Shown piece by piece: positions 1 through 8,926 of a stretch of DNA of 64,000 bases. Every line of letters begins with the position of its first letter. Position 1 is the first letter of the stretch. This stretch comes from Phocaeicola sp. (GTDB taxonomy: Bacteria > Bacteroidota > Bacteroidia > Bacteroidales > Bacteroidaceae), in the NCBI GenBank assembly GCA_020026225.1, contig JAHHQU010000002.1:21202-85201 (forward strand). Direction: 5' to 3'. Under the pieces are notes generated by a model, which worked only from the letters and a program-made list of their open reading frames with translations, searched no databases and had not been told where the DNA came from. The position numbers were made by a program, and so were the translations under genes.

Positions 1-1
1 C

Positions 2-766
2 ACCAATTATCCCGTACGACTGAAGTGTGAGATTTTTGTTTTTTGTATGGACGGAGAAGTAGAAGCTTCAATCAATCTAAACAAAATAAAGGTAAAGCCT
101 CACGATGTCATCACATTGACGCCTGGAAGTATTTTTCAAATACACAAGTTGGAAGGTGACCTGAAAATCTATTTCATCGGATTTTCTTCACAATATATAG
201 AACAAAAAGAAAACTCTCGGATCCTGCTTGATACGATGTATCACACCTTAGGAAGACCGATACTTTCTTTATCCCCTAAAGGAGCTAAAGTTTTGGAAGA
301 ATACATCAACTTCCTTATACGCACCTACGAGTTCTTTGCAGAATTAGGTACTAATGAAGAAATCGCTCCGAATATATTTGCCGACATTCATACCGGAATC
401 TCCATCTTATATCGGAAAACTTCCAATGAGCGGATTTCCATGTCGAAAAGCGAGCAGTTATGTCGGAATTTCACCCAACTGGTCATCCAGCATTATACCA
501 CCAGCCGCAACGTATCATGGTATGCCGATAAATTAGGCATAACGCTGGCCTACTTATGTACGACCGTGAAGCAAGTCATCGGAAAGACTTGTGCTGATGT
601 CATTTCATCAATGGTCATCATGGATGCCAAATCACAGTTGAAGTCAACGGAACATTCCATCCAAGAGATTTCTGATTCACTGAACTTTGCCAACATGTCT
701 TTCTTCGGAAAATATTTCAAACGGCACGTAGGCATGAGTCCTTTGGAATACAGAAACAACGGATAA
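2..766 (+). CDS. AraC-family transcriptional regulator (5' end outside window)
   Basis: The frame is open from base 2, so the gene starts before the window; an ATG at 47 is internal to the N-terminal sensing domain rather than a likely start. The first part (about residues 1-130) looks like the cupin-like ligand domain of AraC regulators, with a turn resembling PHDVITLTPGS. The last 100 residues hold the paired helix-turn-helix: a first helix around WYADKLGITLAYLCTTVK and a second ending in the family-typical FFGKYFKRHVGMSPLEYR. It is a cytoplasmic DNA-binding regulator. Two surface-protein genes follow on the same strand 69 bases downstream and are candidate targets, which is inference. The effector is not identifiable. 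Confidence 0.9.
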   Translation, partial: TNYPVRLKCEIFVFCMDGEVEASINLNKIKVKPHDVITLTPGSIFQIHKLEGDLKIYFIGFSSQYIEQKENSRILLDTMYHTLGRPILSLSPKGAKVLEEYINFLIRTYEFFAELGTNEEIAPNIFADIHTGISILYRKTSNERISMSKSEQLCRNFTQLVIQHYTTSRNVSWYADKLGITLAYLCTTVKQVIGKTCADVISSMVIMDAKSQLKSTEHSIQEISDSLNFANMSFFGKYFKRHVGMSPLEYRNNG

Positions 767-835
767 GATCTCCGAAATTTAGCCGTCTTATCACCAAACA
801 GAAAAATAATAATCAATAATAAAAAAGAGAAAAAA

Positions 836-1957
836 ATGAAAGCAATCAAATTCATTGCAGCACTATTCATGTTATCAGCAACATGGACTTCTTGCATTAA
901 AGATGAAGAATTGAACGCAGAAGCGGATATAACCCGATGTATCCTCCCAAAAGAAATCTTGAGCAGGCCTGAAATCGACGTATACAGACCTTTCGATTTG
1001 AAGTTGAAAGCCTACCCTATCTATCTTCCCATCAAAACTGGGGTAGATGTCAGCAACTTGGCTCTGGACTTCGAGCTCACCCCTGGAGCTACTATTGAAC
1101 CGGCAAAAGGCAGTATGCACAACTTCAGACAGCCGGTACGTTACACCGTAACTTCTGAAGACGGTCAATGGCACCGCACCTATTCTATTGTAGCTGAACC
1201 GCCTAAGAAAATACCGACCTTCTTCCATTTTGAAGATGCCCATAAGGACGGCAAATACCACATCATTTATGAAAAGAACGAAGACAAAGAAGTAACCTGG
1301 GGAAGTGGAAACGGAGGTTTCTCTTTGGCTGTAAAGGACGCAGAACAACTGGAATACCCGACCTTCCTTTCTTCTGAAGGATACAAAGGCAACTGCGTTC
1401 AAATGGTAACTCGTCAAACAGGAAGTTTGGGAGCTTTAGTAGGAATGCCTATTGCTGCAGGAAACCTGTTTCTCGGTCAGTTCAACTTAAAAGATGCAAT
1501 GGAAAAGCCATTGGAAGCAACCCAATTCGGAGAGCCATTCACTTACAAACCATTACGTATCAAAGGTTATTACCGCTACAAAGCAGGTTCTCAATACTTG
1601 GATAAAAATCGTCCGGTTGATAAAAAAGACATCTGCAGCATTTATGCTTTCTTCTACGAATCAACTGAAGATTGTCCGATGTTAGACGGTAACTTACCAG
1701 ACCAAAATTATAACCATCCTAATATGGTAGCCCTTGCCCTGCTGAAAGAACCGCACGAAACCAAGGACAACCAATGGGAAGAGTTCAACATTGAGTTTGA
1801 TTACCAGCGTTACGGCAAGAGCATTGACCCTAACAAACTTGAGAACGGACAATACCACCTTGGCATCGTATTTACAGCCAGTGCAGACGGAGCTAAATTT
1901 GCCGGTGCACCAGGAAGTACCCTCATGGTAGATGAAGTTGAAATTATTTACGAATAA
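836..1957 (+). CDS. PCMD-domain surface lipoprotein
   Basis: A 373-residue protein with a lipoprotein signal peptide: basic start, hydrophobic core, and a lipobox-like TWTSC ending at Cys20. After a short N-terminal Ig-like stretch (about 30-125), the rest resembles the Bacteroidales PCMD domain (putative carbohydrate metabolism domain), a jelly-roll-like region ending in the typical strand GSTLMVDEVEIIYE. Members are usually exported and thought to bind glycans; no enzyme activity is established and no catalytic residues can be named. It is followed 15 bases later by an outer-membrane barrel gene, so the two are probably co-transcribed and may work together at the cell surface. Family assignment is from pattern memory, not a search. 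Confidence 0.75.
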   Translation: MKAIKFIAALFMLSATWTSCIKDEELNAEADITRCILPKEILSRPEIDVYRPFDLKLKAYPIYLPIKTGVDVSNLALDFELTPGATIEPAKGSMHNFRQPVRYTVTSEDGQWHRTYSIVAEPPKKIPTFFHFEDAHKDGKYHIIYEKNEDKEVTWGSGNGGFSLAVKDAEQLEYPTFLSSEGYKGNCVQMVTRQTGSLGALVGMPIAAGNLFLGQFNLKDAMEKPLEATQFGEPFTYKPLRIKGYYRYKAGSQYLDKNRPVDKKDICSIYAFFYESTEDCPMLDGNLPDQNYNHPNMVALALLKEPHETKDNQWEEFNIEFDYQRYGKSIDPNKLENGQYHLGIVFTASADGAKFAGAPGSTLMVDEVEIIYE

Positions 1958-1972
1958 TAGGAGATTACACAA

Positions 1973-2761
1973 ATGAAGAAAACAATAAAAACGCTGGCTG
2001 TAATACTTATAGCTTGCCTATATACAAACTCTATTTTTGCACAGCAGAACAGAACTCAAACCCTAATCAATGCCGCTTTGCACGGCTGGGAATACGAAGT
2101 GAAAGCAGGTATTGGAATTGGTGGTTCTGCTCCTCTTCCATTACCGGCAGAAATACGCAGCATAGACTCATACAATCCTACTTTGGCCTTCATGTTAGAA
2201 GGAAATGCTACCAAATGGTTCGGTGAGAACAAGAAGTGGGGATTGATAGCTGGTGTCCGTTTTGAAAATAAAAACATGACTACCAAGGCTACAACCAAAA
2301 ATTACAAGATGGAAATCATCGGTTATGATGGAAATCGTCTGAAAGGTAACTGGACAGGTGGTGTAAAGACAAAACAAAGAAATGCTTATCTTTCTGTTCC
2401 TATCTTGGCAGCTTACAAGCTGACTTCACGTTGGAACTTAAAATTCGGTCCGTATGTATCTTATCTGATTGACGGAGAATTCTCTGGAGAAGTATATGAA
2501 GGATACCTACGTGAAAATGAGCCGACTGGTGACAAAGTCAACTTCCGTAATGGAGCCATTGCAATGTATGATTTTTCAAACGAACTTCGTAAATTCCAAT
2601 GGGGTCTCCAATTCGGTGCAGACTGGAAAGCATTCAGTCATTTGAAGGTCTTCACAGACTTGACATGGGGATTGAACGATATCTTCCAAAAAGATTTTGA
2701 TACCGTTTCCTTCTCAATGTATCCTATTTACTTAAATGTAGGCTTTGCTTACGCATTCTAA
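1973..2761 (+). CDS. Outer-membrane beta-barrel protein (PorT/OMP_b-brl type)
   Basis: A 262-residue protein with a signal peptide cleaved near SIFAQQ (residues 1-24), followed by alternating amphipathic strands typical of 8-10 stranded Bacteroidetes barrels (for example LKFGPYVSYLIDGEF and WGLQFGADWKAF) and a terminal aromatic residue (YAF) fitting BAM recognition. It would sit in the outer membrane; substrate or partner is unknown. It follows the PCMD lipoprotein gene by 15 bases and is closed by a strong terminator, so the pair forms one transcript. It could be a porin-like or adhesion-type barrel; nothing in the sequence decides this. Confidence 0.75.
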   Translation: MKKTIKTLAVILIACLYTNSIFAQQNRTQTLINAALHGWEYEVKAGIGIGGSAPLPLPAEIRSIDSYNPTLAFMLEGNATKWFGENKKWGLIAGVRFENKNMTTKATTKNYKMEIIGYDGNRLKGNWTGGVKTKQRNAYLSVPILAAYKLTSRWNLKFGPYVSYLIDGEFSGEVYEGYLRENEPTGDKVNFRNGAIAMYDFSNELRKFQWGLQFGADWKAFSHLKVFTDLTWGLNDIFQKDFDTVSFSMYPIYLNVGFAYAF

Positions 2762-2787
2762 AAGTATCTTATTTACTTGAATATAAG

Positions 2788-2820
2788 GGCTGAATTCCTG
2801 TTGGAATTCAGCCTTTTCTT
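2788..2820 (+). terminator. Rho-independent terminator of the PCMD/barrel operon
   Basis: Perfect 11-bp stem (2788-2798 with 2803-2813), 4-base loop, then a T-rich run. It lies 26 bases after the barrel gene. Confidence 0.9.
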
Positions 2821-2991
2821 TTTCTTCTACCAATTGCAAGAGAGTTCATCAGCCATCCTTTGACAGCTTGGCAAGAACCTGCGGTCACGCCTGCTCCCTA
2901 CATTAACTCCGGACATACTCCTAGAACCATCCAACCTTACATAGGCAACTTCCCCTTCTCTCGCCGAAAGACGTATCAAAACATAAAAAAG

Positions 2992-3035
2992 GACATAAAA
3001 AAATCCGGCTAACATTTTACCTTGTTAACCGGATT
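2992..3035 (-). terminator. Terminator of the minus-strand lipoprotein gene
   Basis: A 12-bp stem with one mismatch (3002-3013 with 3024-3035), followed on the minus strand by a run of T. It sits 20 bases past the stop of the gene ending at 3056. The region 2821-2991 between the two convergent terminators shows no credible gene. Confidence 0.85.
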
Positions 3036-3055
3036 CCAAATATCAGATTCAATAA

Positions 3056-4288
3056 TTACTTTTCTGCTGCTGTCACTGGAGCCATATTCAATCCCAACTG
3101 AATTGATTTAGTAGTATCAATAATCTGTGGCATTGCTTTCAATGTAGGAGCCAAAACGCCATCTACTTGCTTTTTATAATCATCAGGAGTAGATGCTTTG
3201 ATCTGCTCAATCAAACCATTCACAAAAGCTTCATCTTCAAAAAGAGGTTTCACTTTTTTCAAGATAGGTAATAGAAGAGTTTCATCAAGGTATACAGATG
3301 TTTCACCGTTTTCTTTTACAGAGACATGGAACGGAATACCTGACTTCAACAGTACATTCACATCATCCAGCAATTCCATCAATATCTGAGGAACAGAATT
3401 ACCACGACTTGCCTTCAAAGAAGCCTGTTTCGGAGAAGCAGCTGCAATTTGAGCAGGATTAATGAACAGACGCAATGTTGAATCATTTTCCATTACGTAT
3501 GTAGCTGCATTCAAAGGAGAATCTTTCCACGGTGATTTTTCATCGTTCCACTTTTCATTGTATTTAGCAACGACGTTGCCATTTGGCAAGAAAGCGATGT
3601 TTTTAATTGAACCCAACAAGGGAGGATAAATACCTTGAGAGCTACCAGGGATAGGTGCTGCCATGAGAGTCATGCCCAAAATCCACTGGATGTTTGCTTC
3701 AATAGAGAAAGTGGGACCAAAAGGATACACCTTAAATTTATAATCAGAATCCCATTTACAAATAACAGGAGTAGATTTCGGGTCTGAGCCAAAACTTGGT
3801 ATATAAGGTTTCAAATCAAACATTTTACCAGCCAAAATATTCTTTGGATAAGTCACATCAAGATCCAAATTCAGCGAACTTTTATGGATAGAACCTTTAT
3901 ACGAAATGGTACGCTGTGCATTTTCATCCACTCCTTCAAAAGTTGCCAAATCCCCATTAATGTTCAAGTCCAAATTTAAAGTAGTAGTTTCTTCACCAGG
4001 AATAACTCCAGAACCATCCAATTCAAACGGCATACCGTCAATTGCAAACTTACTACCAGAAATTTTCACAGAAGCTTTTGTAGGATTCGATGCGTCAGGG
4101 ATAAATTCAATCTGTTTTCCCAAGACAGGAGCTCCACAATAATTTAAAGCCAGACCATTGATATCAGTAAAAATAGTCTGTTCTACAGGACAAACTACTG
4201 GTTCATCTTTGTCGTCACTACAAGAAGTGAAAAAGCCACCCAATGTTAGAGTTGCAAATAAATAAATTAGAAGATTTTTCTTAATCAT
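3056..4288 (-). CDS. Uncharacterised Bacteroidales lipoprotein (possibly DUF4925)
   Basis: A 410-residue protein starting at MIKKNLL; a further-upstream ATG at 4333 is unlikely because it lies upstream of the predicted promoter element. Signal peptide with lipobox GFFTSC then an acidic SDDKDEP linker, which is the usual tether of Bacteroides surface lipoproteins. The body is beta-rich with repeated short strands (LNLDLNINGD, SSLNLDLDVTYP) and a helical C-terminus. No catalytic motif is visible. The order resembles lipoproteins carrying DUF4925, but that name is a weak guess. It is monocistronic, with its own promoter and terminator. Function unknown. Confidence 0.7.
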   Translation of the reverse strand: MIKKNLLIYLFATLTLGGFFTSCSDDKDEPVVCPVEQTIFTDINGLALNYCGAPVLGKQIEFIPDASNPTKASVKISGSKFAIDGMPFELDGSGVIPGEETTTLNLDLNINGDLATFEGVDENAQRTISYKGSIHKSSLNLDLDVTYPKNILAGKMFDLKPYIPSFGSDPKSTPVICKWDSDYKFKVYPFGPTFSIEANIQWILGMTLMAAPIPGSSQGIYPPLLGSIKNIAFLPNGNVVAKYNEKWNDEKSPWKDSPLNAATYVMENDSTLRLFINPAQIAAASPKQASLKASRGNSVPQILMELLDDVNVLLKSGIPFHVSVKENGETSVYLDETLLLPILKKVKPLFEDEAFVNGLIEQIKASTPDDYKKQVDGVLAPTLKAMPQIIDTTKSIQLGLNMAPVTAAEK

Positions 4289-4314
4289 AGTTACAAAATT
4301 TATAATTTGGGGGG

Positions 4315-4322
4315 CAAAGGTA
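4315..4322 (-). promoter_or_regulatory. Bacteroides -7 element for the lipoprotein gene
   Basis: Minus-strand TACCTTTG matches the Bacteroides TAnnTTTG box; 19 bases upstream is TTTC, one base from the -33 TTTG. Transcription would begin near 4309, leaving a leader of about 20 bases before the ATG at 4288. Confidence 0.6.
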
Positions 4323-4619
4323 ACGCTATTCAACTTCTTAGGAAAGGTCTATTTATTCTACTTTTGTTCTATTTTTTATCTTTTGACTTATTTCGTCGCT
4401 AAAAGGCTCTTTTTTTAAGATAAAGAACCGTTAAGACAAATTCAATGGCATCCATTTTCTTTTAACGACCAACGGGGCCAAATATAGGTCTATAAAGTGT
4501 ATGTCCTATTTACTTCTCCCCCAAAAACACACAAACAATTCATTACTTAACAGAATATTGGACCTAAAATACCAATTATCGGCAAGACTTATCTTTTTAA
4601 CAAAAATAGTCTTTGAAAA

Positions 4620-4650
4620 TTTGGTGGATTCAGGTATTATTCTAACTTTG
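4620..4650 (+). promoter_or_regulatory. gdhA promoter, consensus Bacteroides type
   Basis: TTTG at 4620-4623, exactly 19 bases, then TAACTTTG at 4643-4650, an exact fit to the Bacteroides -33/-7 consensus. The ATG of gdhA is 48 bases on. The upstream stretch 4323-4619 is AT-rich, with no gene seen; it may hold regulatory sites for nitrogen control, which is a guess. Confidence 0.8.
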
Positions 4651-4697
4651 CATTTACAAAAAGACAACACTTTTGTCAGACCTTAAATTTTGAATTT

Positions 4698-6035
4698 ATG
4701 AACATCAATCAAATCATGACGTCTCTGGAAGCAAAGCATCCAGGCGAGCCTGAGTACCTTCAGGCTGTGAAAGAGGTATTAGTTTCTATTGAAGAAATCT
4801 ATAACCAACATCCAGAATTTGAGAAAGTTTCACTAATTGAACGATTGGTAGAGCCAGATCGGATTTTTACATTCCGAATTCCTTGGGTTGATGACAATGG
4901 TAAAGTACAAGTCAATTTAGGCTATCGTGTCCAGTTTAACAATGCGATAGGCCCTTATAAAGGCGGTGTGCGTTTCCATGCTTCTGTAAACCTTTCCATC
5001 TTAAAATTTTTAGGATTTGAACAAACATTCAAAAATGCCTTGACTACGTTGCCTATGGGCGGTGGCAAGGGAGGTTCTGATTTCTCTCCACGAGGTAAAA
5101 GTGATGCCGAAGTAATGCGCTTCTGCCAAGCCTATATGCTCGAATTGTGGCGCCACTTAGGTCCGGATATGGATATTCCAGCCGGTGACATCGGTGTGGG
5201 AGCAAGAGAAGTAGGATATATGTTTGGCATGTACAAGAAGTTAACCCGTGAATTTACAGGTACCTTTACAGGCAAAGGATTATCTTTCGGCGGTTCATTG
5301 GTTCGTCCGGAAGCAACAGGTTTCGGAGGATTATATTTCGTAAATCAGATGTTGGCCACAAGAGGTATCGACATTAAAGGAAAAACGGTTGCCGTATCTG
5401 GATTTGGAAACGTAGCTTGGGGAGCTGTAACGAAAGCCAATCAGCTTGGAGCCAAGGTAATTACCATTTCTGGACCAGACGGATACATCTATGACCCCGA
5501 TGGTATCAGCGGAGAAAAGATTGACTACATGCTTGAACTTCGTGCTTCTGGCAATGATATCGTTGCTCCGTATGCTGACAAATTCCCAAGTGCCAAATTC
5601 GTAGCCGGTCGACGTCCATGGGAGGTAAAAGCAGATATCGCTTTGACTTGTGCCACACAGAATGAATTGAACGGTGAAGATGCCCAGCACTTGATTGACA
5701 ACAAGGTATCTTGTATCGGTGAAATATCAAATATGGGATGCCGTCCGGAAGCCATTGATTTGTTCATCAAGAACAAGATGCTTTTCGCTCCAGGCAAAGC
5801 AGTCAATGCAGGCGGTGTAGCAACTTCCGGATTAGAAATGAGCCAAAACGCTATGCATTTAAGTTGGACGGCAAAAGAAGTAGACGAAAAATTACATCAG
5901 ATTATGCATAACATCCATGAACAATGCGTTAAATACGGAACACAGAAAGATGGATACATTAATTACGTCAAAGGAGCTAACATTGCAGGCTTCATGAAAG
6001 TTGCCGAAGCAATGATGGCACAAGGTATCGTATAA
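4698..6035 (+). CDS. gdhA: NADP-type glutamate dehydrogenase
   Basis: A 445-residue cytoplasmic enzyme joining ammonia to 2-oxoglutarate to make glutamate, a main nitrogen-assimilation route in Bacteroides. Length and sequence fit the hexameric small GDH family: substrate region YKGGVRFHASVNLSILKFLGFEQ, the active-site lysine in PMGGGKGGSDF, the catalytic aspartate segment PAGDIGVGAREVGYM, and the dinucleotide fold AVSGFGNVAWG near residue 235. NADP preference is inferred from similarity to known Bacteroides GdhA. Monocistronic, with a consensus promoter and a strong terminator. Confidence 0.97.
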   Translation: MNINQIMTSLEAKHPGEPEYLQAVKEVLVSIEEIYNQHPEFEKVSLIERLVEPDRIFTFRIPWVDDNGKVQVNLGYRVQFNNAIGPYKGGVRFHASVNLSILKFLGFEQTFKNALTTLPMGGGKGGSDFSPRGKSDAEVMRFCQAYMLELWRHLGPDMDIPAGDIGVGAREVGYMFGMYKKLTREFTGTFTGKGLSFGGSLVRPEATGFGGLYFVNQMLATRGIDIKGKTVAVSGFGNVAWGAVTKANQLGAKVITISGPDGYIYDPDGISGEKIDYMLELRASGNDIVAPYADKFPSAKFVAGRRPWEVKADIALTCATQNELNGEDAQHLIDNKVSCIGEISNMGCRPEAIDLFIKNKMLFAPGKAVNAGGVATSGLEMSQNAMHLSWTAKEVDEKLHQIMHNIHEQCVKYGTQKDGYINYVKGANIAGFMKVAEAMMAQGIV

Positions 6036-6100
6036 ACAAAAAACGATTAGTTAGTAAAATATATCTCGTTTAGTTGTATTTGTATTTTGTATTGTAGCTT

Positions 6101-6135
6101 ACGCTGCCAACCTGTGAAGGCCGGCAGCGTTTTTT
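6101..6135 (+). terminator. gdhA terminator
   Basis: Perfect 8-bp GC-rich stem (6101-6108 with 6123-6130) and six T residues. Confidence 0.92.
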
Positions 6136-6203
6136 GCAGATAAATACAAGAATCAAGGTATTCTTCATGAAAGATGTACGTTATATATATAAAAACGTAA
6201 ATC

Positions 6204-7958
6204 ATGAAGTTCTATTGTTTACTTTTCTTTTTAGGAATGTCACTGGCTGGCTGTGTCTCAGATCTTGATGAGATGGCAGCTTCTGAAACCGATGTAGTCA
6301 TCTATGGAAATGACACAAGAGTATTTAATGGCGAAAAGATGAAAAGCAGAGGTTCGTCTCTCATTCAAGAGGGTGACAGTCTCTCCTTATTTGCACAGAA
6401 AGGAATCGTTGCTGAAAACCAAAAGCTCACACTCACAGGCAACTCTTGGGTTTGCCATCCTCCTTTAAAGTGGAGCAAAGAAGTTCTTGACGCAGAGATA
6501 ACAGCCTATTCACCTGAATTCCCTAAAAACGCAGAGGACTTCTATACCCAAGACGGGCAATTGAAAGACTATTTGGTTTGTAAAGGAAACTTTGCATACC
6601 ACACAGCTATCCAACTGCACTTCAACCACTTATTCGCACAATTTTTGTTTGAAGCAGACCCACTGCTGAACAAAGAGCTGAAAAGCATTACCTTCATTCC
6701 ATCCGTGAAAGTAAAATCCATCGAACCTTACCAAGCACGTCTATCTTTGGAACCAGCAACGGAACAACAACACATCCATCTTTCACACAGGAAAGATGCC
6801 TCATACTCCATCCTCGTACCTTCCTCCGACACTTTATCCCTGAAAATAGAGATAGAAACACATGCTGGAGAGGTACTGACCAAAGACATCTCCGCCTTTC
6901 GTTGCGAATCGGGCCAATGCTATCGAGCTACAATAAAGAAGAAAGGAAGTCAAATAGGCATCTACAATGCGGAAGATTTCATCGCTTTCTCATACCTTAT
7001 CAACAATTACCCTTATGAAGGACATAATTTAAGCCAATACGGAGAAACAAAAAATGGAGTCACCACTTACTATTTAAGAGAGGACATTCATTTTTCAGAG
7101 AAAGACCGAAAACGCGTACAACAAATTGGAGACAGATTAACCAGTGAACTGAAAGCTACCAAGTTCAGCGACGTATTCGACGGTCAGAACCATACGCTGC
7201 ACAATCTATGGATAGAAAAAGAATTCACTAGAGAATCAGGATTGTTCCAACGAATCAGTTCCAAAGGAATTGTAAAAAACCTGTGCATAGAAGGCTCAAC
7301 GGCTAGAGCAGGAAAAAATGTAGACATAAATGGACTCTTATGTGGAAACAACGAGGGCAGAATAGAAAATTGCCACGTCATCAACTCGACCATCATTACA
7401 ACAAAGGGACCCATTGGCGGCATCATCGGACACAATATAGGAACTTTATATAACAGCAGCGTTCAAGGCTTATGCATTGACACGACCAATCCGAGAACGG
7501 AATATCTTGATTTTGCAGGTCTCTGCTTGAACAATACCCCAACGGGCAAAATATTGAATAGCTACGCAGTCAAGATAACGCTGAAAGCCAACAAAAAATT
7601 GCGAAATAAATATTCGGCCTTAACCTACGCAAATGAAGGCACGATAGAGAACTGTTTCAGTGATTCATGCGACAACAAGATACAAGCACTTTGCTGGTAT
7701 AACAGATCCGAACACATAGAATGGTGCTATTATCCCAAAGAACGCTATACAAACCACTTGATTGGTAAAGGTTCTACCCAACAATACCTCTCGGAGAAAC
7801 ACATCAAATACTTTACTCACAGCCAGGAAAGCAAACAAGCAACTACTGATCTTTTGAACGAATGGATTCAAACTCGAGGAGCCGAACTGTATGCAGATTA
7901 TCAGTTTTTACCATGGAAATTGGAATCCGACCTTACCATTACCTTCGATTCCTTCTAG
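6204..7958 (+). CDS. Fimbrillin-like lipoprotein with GLUG-like repeats
   Basis: A 584-residue exported protein; lipobox LAGC gives a lipidated Cys17. Residues about 20-260 resemble the Bacteroidetes fimbrillin/Mfa1-like fold (an AEITAYSPEF-like strand, the HLFAQFLFE strand typical of the family, and SYSILVPSS). Residues about 265-500 look like a GLUG/beta-helix region, with repeated turns of the type FDGQNHTLHNLWIE, GLFQRISSKGIVKNLCIEG, GGIIGHNIGTLYNSSVQG and ALTYANEGTIENCFS. This pairing suggests a surface adhesin or pilus tip subunit rather than a shaft fimbrillin. It stands alone with no chaperone-like or other fimbrial genes beside it. Domain calls are by eye. Confidence 0.7.
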   Translation: MKFYCLLFFLGMSLAGCVSDLDEMAASETDVVIYGNDTRVFNGEKMKSRGSSLIQEGDSLSLFAQKGIVAENQKLTLTGNSWVCHPPLKWSKEVLDAEITAYSPEFPKNAEDFYTQDGQLKDYLVCKGNFAYHTAIQLHFNHLFAQFLFEADPLLNKELKSITFIPSVKVKSIEPYQARLSLEPATEQQHIHLSHRKDASYSILVPSSDTLSLKIEIETHAGEVLTKDISAFRCESGQCYRATIKKKGSQIGIYNAEDFIAFSYLINNYPYEGHNLSQYGETKNGVTTYYLREDIHFSEKDRKRVQQIGDRLTSELKATKFSDVFDGQNHTLHNLWIEKEFTRESGLFQRISSKGIVKNLCIEGSTARAGKNVDINGLLCGNNEGRIENCHVINSTIITTKGPIGGIIGHNIGTLYNSSVQGLCIDTTNPRTEYLDFAGLCLNNTPTGKILNSYAVKITLKANKKLRNKYSALTYANEGTIENCFSDSCDNKIQALCWYNRSEHIEWCYYPKERYTNHLIGKGSTQQYLSEKHIKYFTHSQESKQATTDLLNEWIQTRGAELYADYQFLPWKLESDLTITFDSF

Positions 7959-8007
7959 GAATATGCATTTTTTAGCGGAATCGAATCTGAGCAATCATAA
8001 TTTATTG

Positions 8008-8015
8008 TATTTTTG
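8008..8015 (+). promoter_or_regulatory. Promoter -7 element for the envelope trio
   Basis: TATTTTTG matches TAnnTTTG and lies 29 bases before the ATG at 8045. The -33 box is weak (TCTG, 18 bases upstream). Confidence 0.5.
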
Positions 8016-8044
8016 CACTCAAGAGAAATAAAATACCAAGATTT

Positions 8045-8917
8045 ATGAATAAGAATAAAGTACTCGTTATAGCCATTGTAGTTTTAGCCGTTTTTTTTGC
8101 CGGAACATCTTTTTTCGCCTTCTTTCAGGTGAAAAAGAATCATGAGATGACTGAACTTTTTGCGGTTGAGAAGGAAGAAATGGAAAACGAATACAGCACT
8201 TTCGCTACTCAATACGATGAACTTCAGATTCAAATCAACAACGACTCGTTGCGCGAAAAGCTAGAAAGTGAAAAACTGAAAACCCAACGTCTTCTTGAAG
8301 AATTACGTCAGGTGAAAACAAGCAACGCAAGTGAAATCATGCGTTTGAAGAAAGAGTTGAAAACAGTCCGTGCGGTTCTGAGAACTTACGTCGTTCAAAT
8401 AGACTCCTTGAATAAAATCAATGCAGCTTTAACAGAAGAAAATAAAGCCGTAAAGAACAAGTACCGTGCAGCCACTACGCAAATCAATAATCTCGCCCAA
8501 GAGAAGAAGAGCTTGAATGAAAAAGTTTCTCTTGCAGCTCAGTTGGATGCAACCAATATCGTAGTAACCCCATTGAACAAGCGAGGCAAAAAGGCTCGTA
8601 AAGTAAAAGACACCAAGAAATTCTCTATCTCATTTACTATTGTAAAGAATATCACGGCAGAAACAGGCAACAAGACTTTATATGTCCGCATTGCCAAACC
8701 GGACAACGATGTACTGGTGAAGAATGCATCGAATGTCTTCAAATATGAAGATAGAGACATCAACTATTCAATAAAGAAATACATAGAATATACAGGTGAA
8801 GAACAAACTGTGACCGTTTATTGGAACGTGGAAGAATTCTTACCAGGAGGTACTTATCACGTATATCTGTTTGCCGATGGCAACATGATTGGCCAAAGTT
8901 CTTTCTTCTTGAAATAA
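8045..8917 (+). CDS. Membrane-anchored coiled-coil protein, unknown function
   Basis: A 290-residue protein. Residues 6-28 form one transmembrane helix with a short basic cytoplasmic start. Residues about 35-165 are a long heptad-rich coiled coil (many E, K, L, Q; for example LEEL, MRLKKELKTV, LNKINAALTEENKAVKNKY). The last 110 residues switch to a beta-rich globular domain (KFSISFTIVKNI to YLFADGNMIGQSSFFLK). The likely arrangement is an inner-membrane anchor with the rod and globular head in the periplasm. Only nine bases separate it from the S41 protease gene, implying co-transcription. No known family is claimed; similar genes occur in other Bacteroides as hypothetical proteins. Confidence 0.7.
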   Translation: MNKNKVLVIAIVVLAVFFAGTSFFAFFQVKKNHEMTELFAVEKEEMENEYSTFATQYDELQIQINNDSLREKLESEKLKTQRLLEELRQVKTSNASEIMRLKKELKTVRAVLRTYVVQIDSLNKINAALTEENKAVKNKYRAATTQINNLAQEKKSLNEKVSLAAQLDATNIVVTPLNKRGKKARKVKDTKKFSISFTIVKNITAETGNKTLYVRIAKPDNDVLVKNASNVFKYEDRDINYSIKKYIEYTGEEQTVTVYWNVEEFLPGGTYHVYLFADGNMIGQSSFFLK

Positions 8918-8926
8918 AGATTCAAT

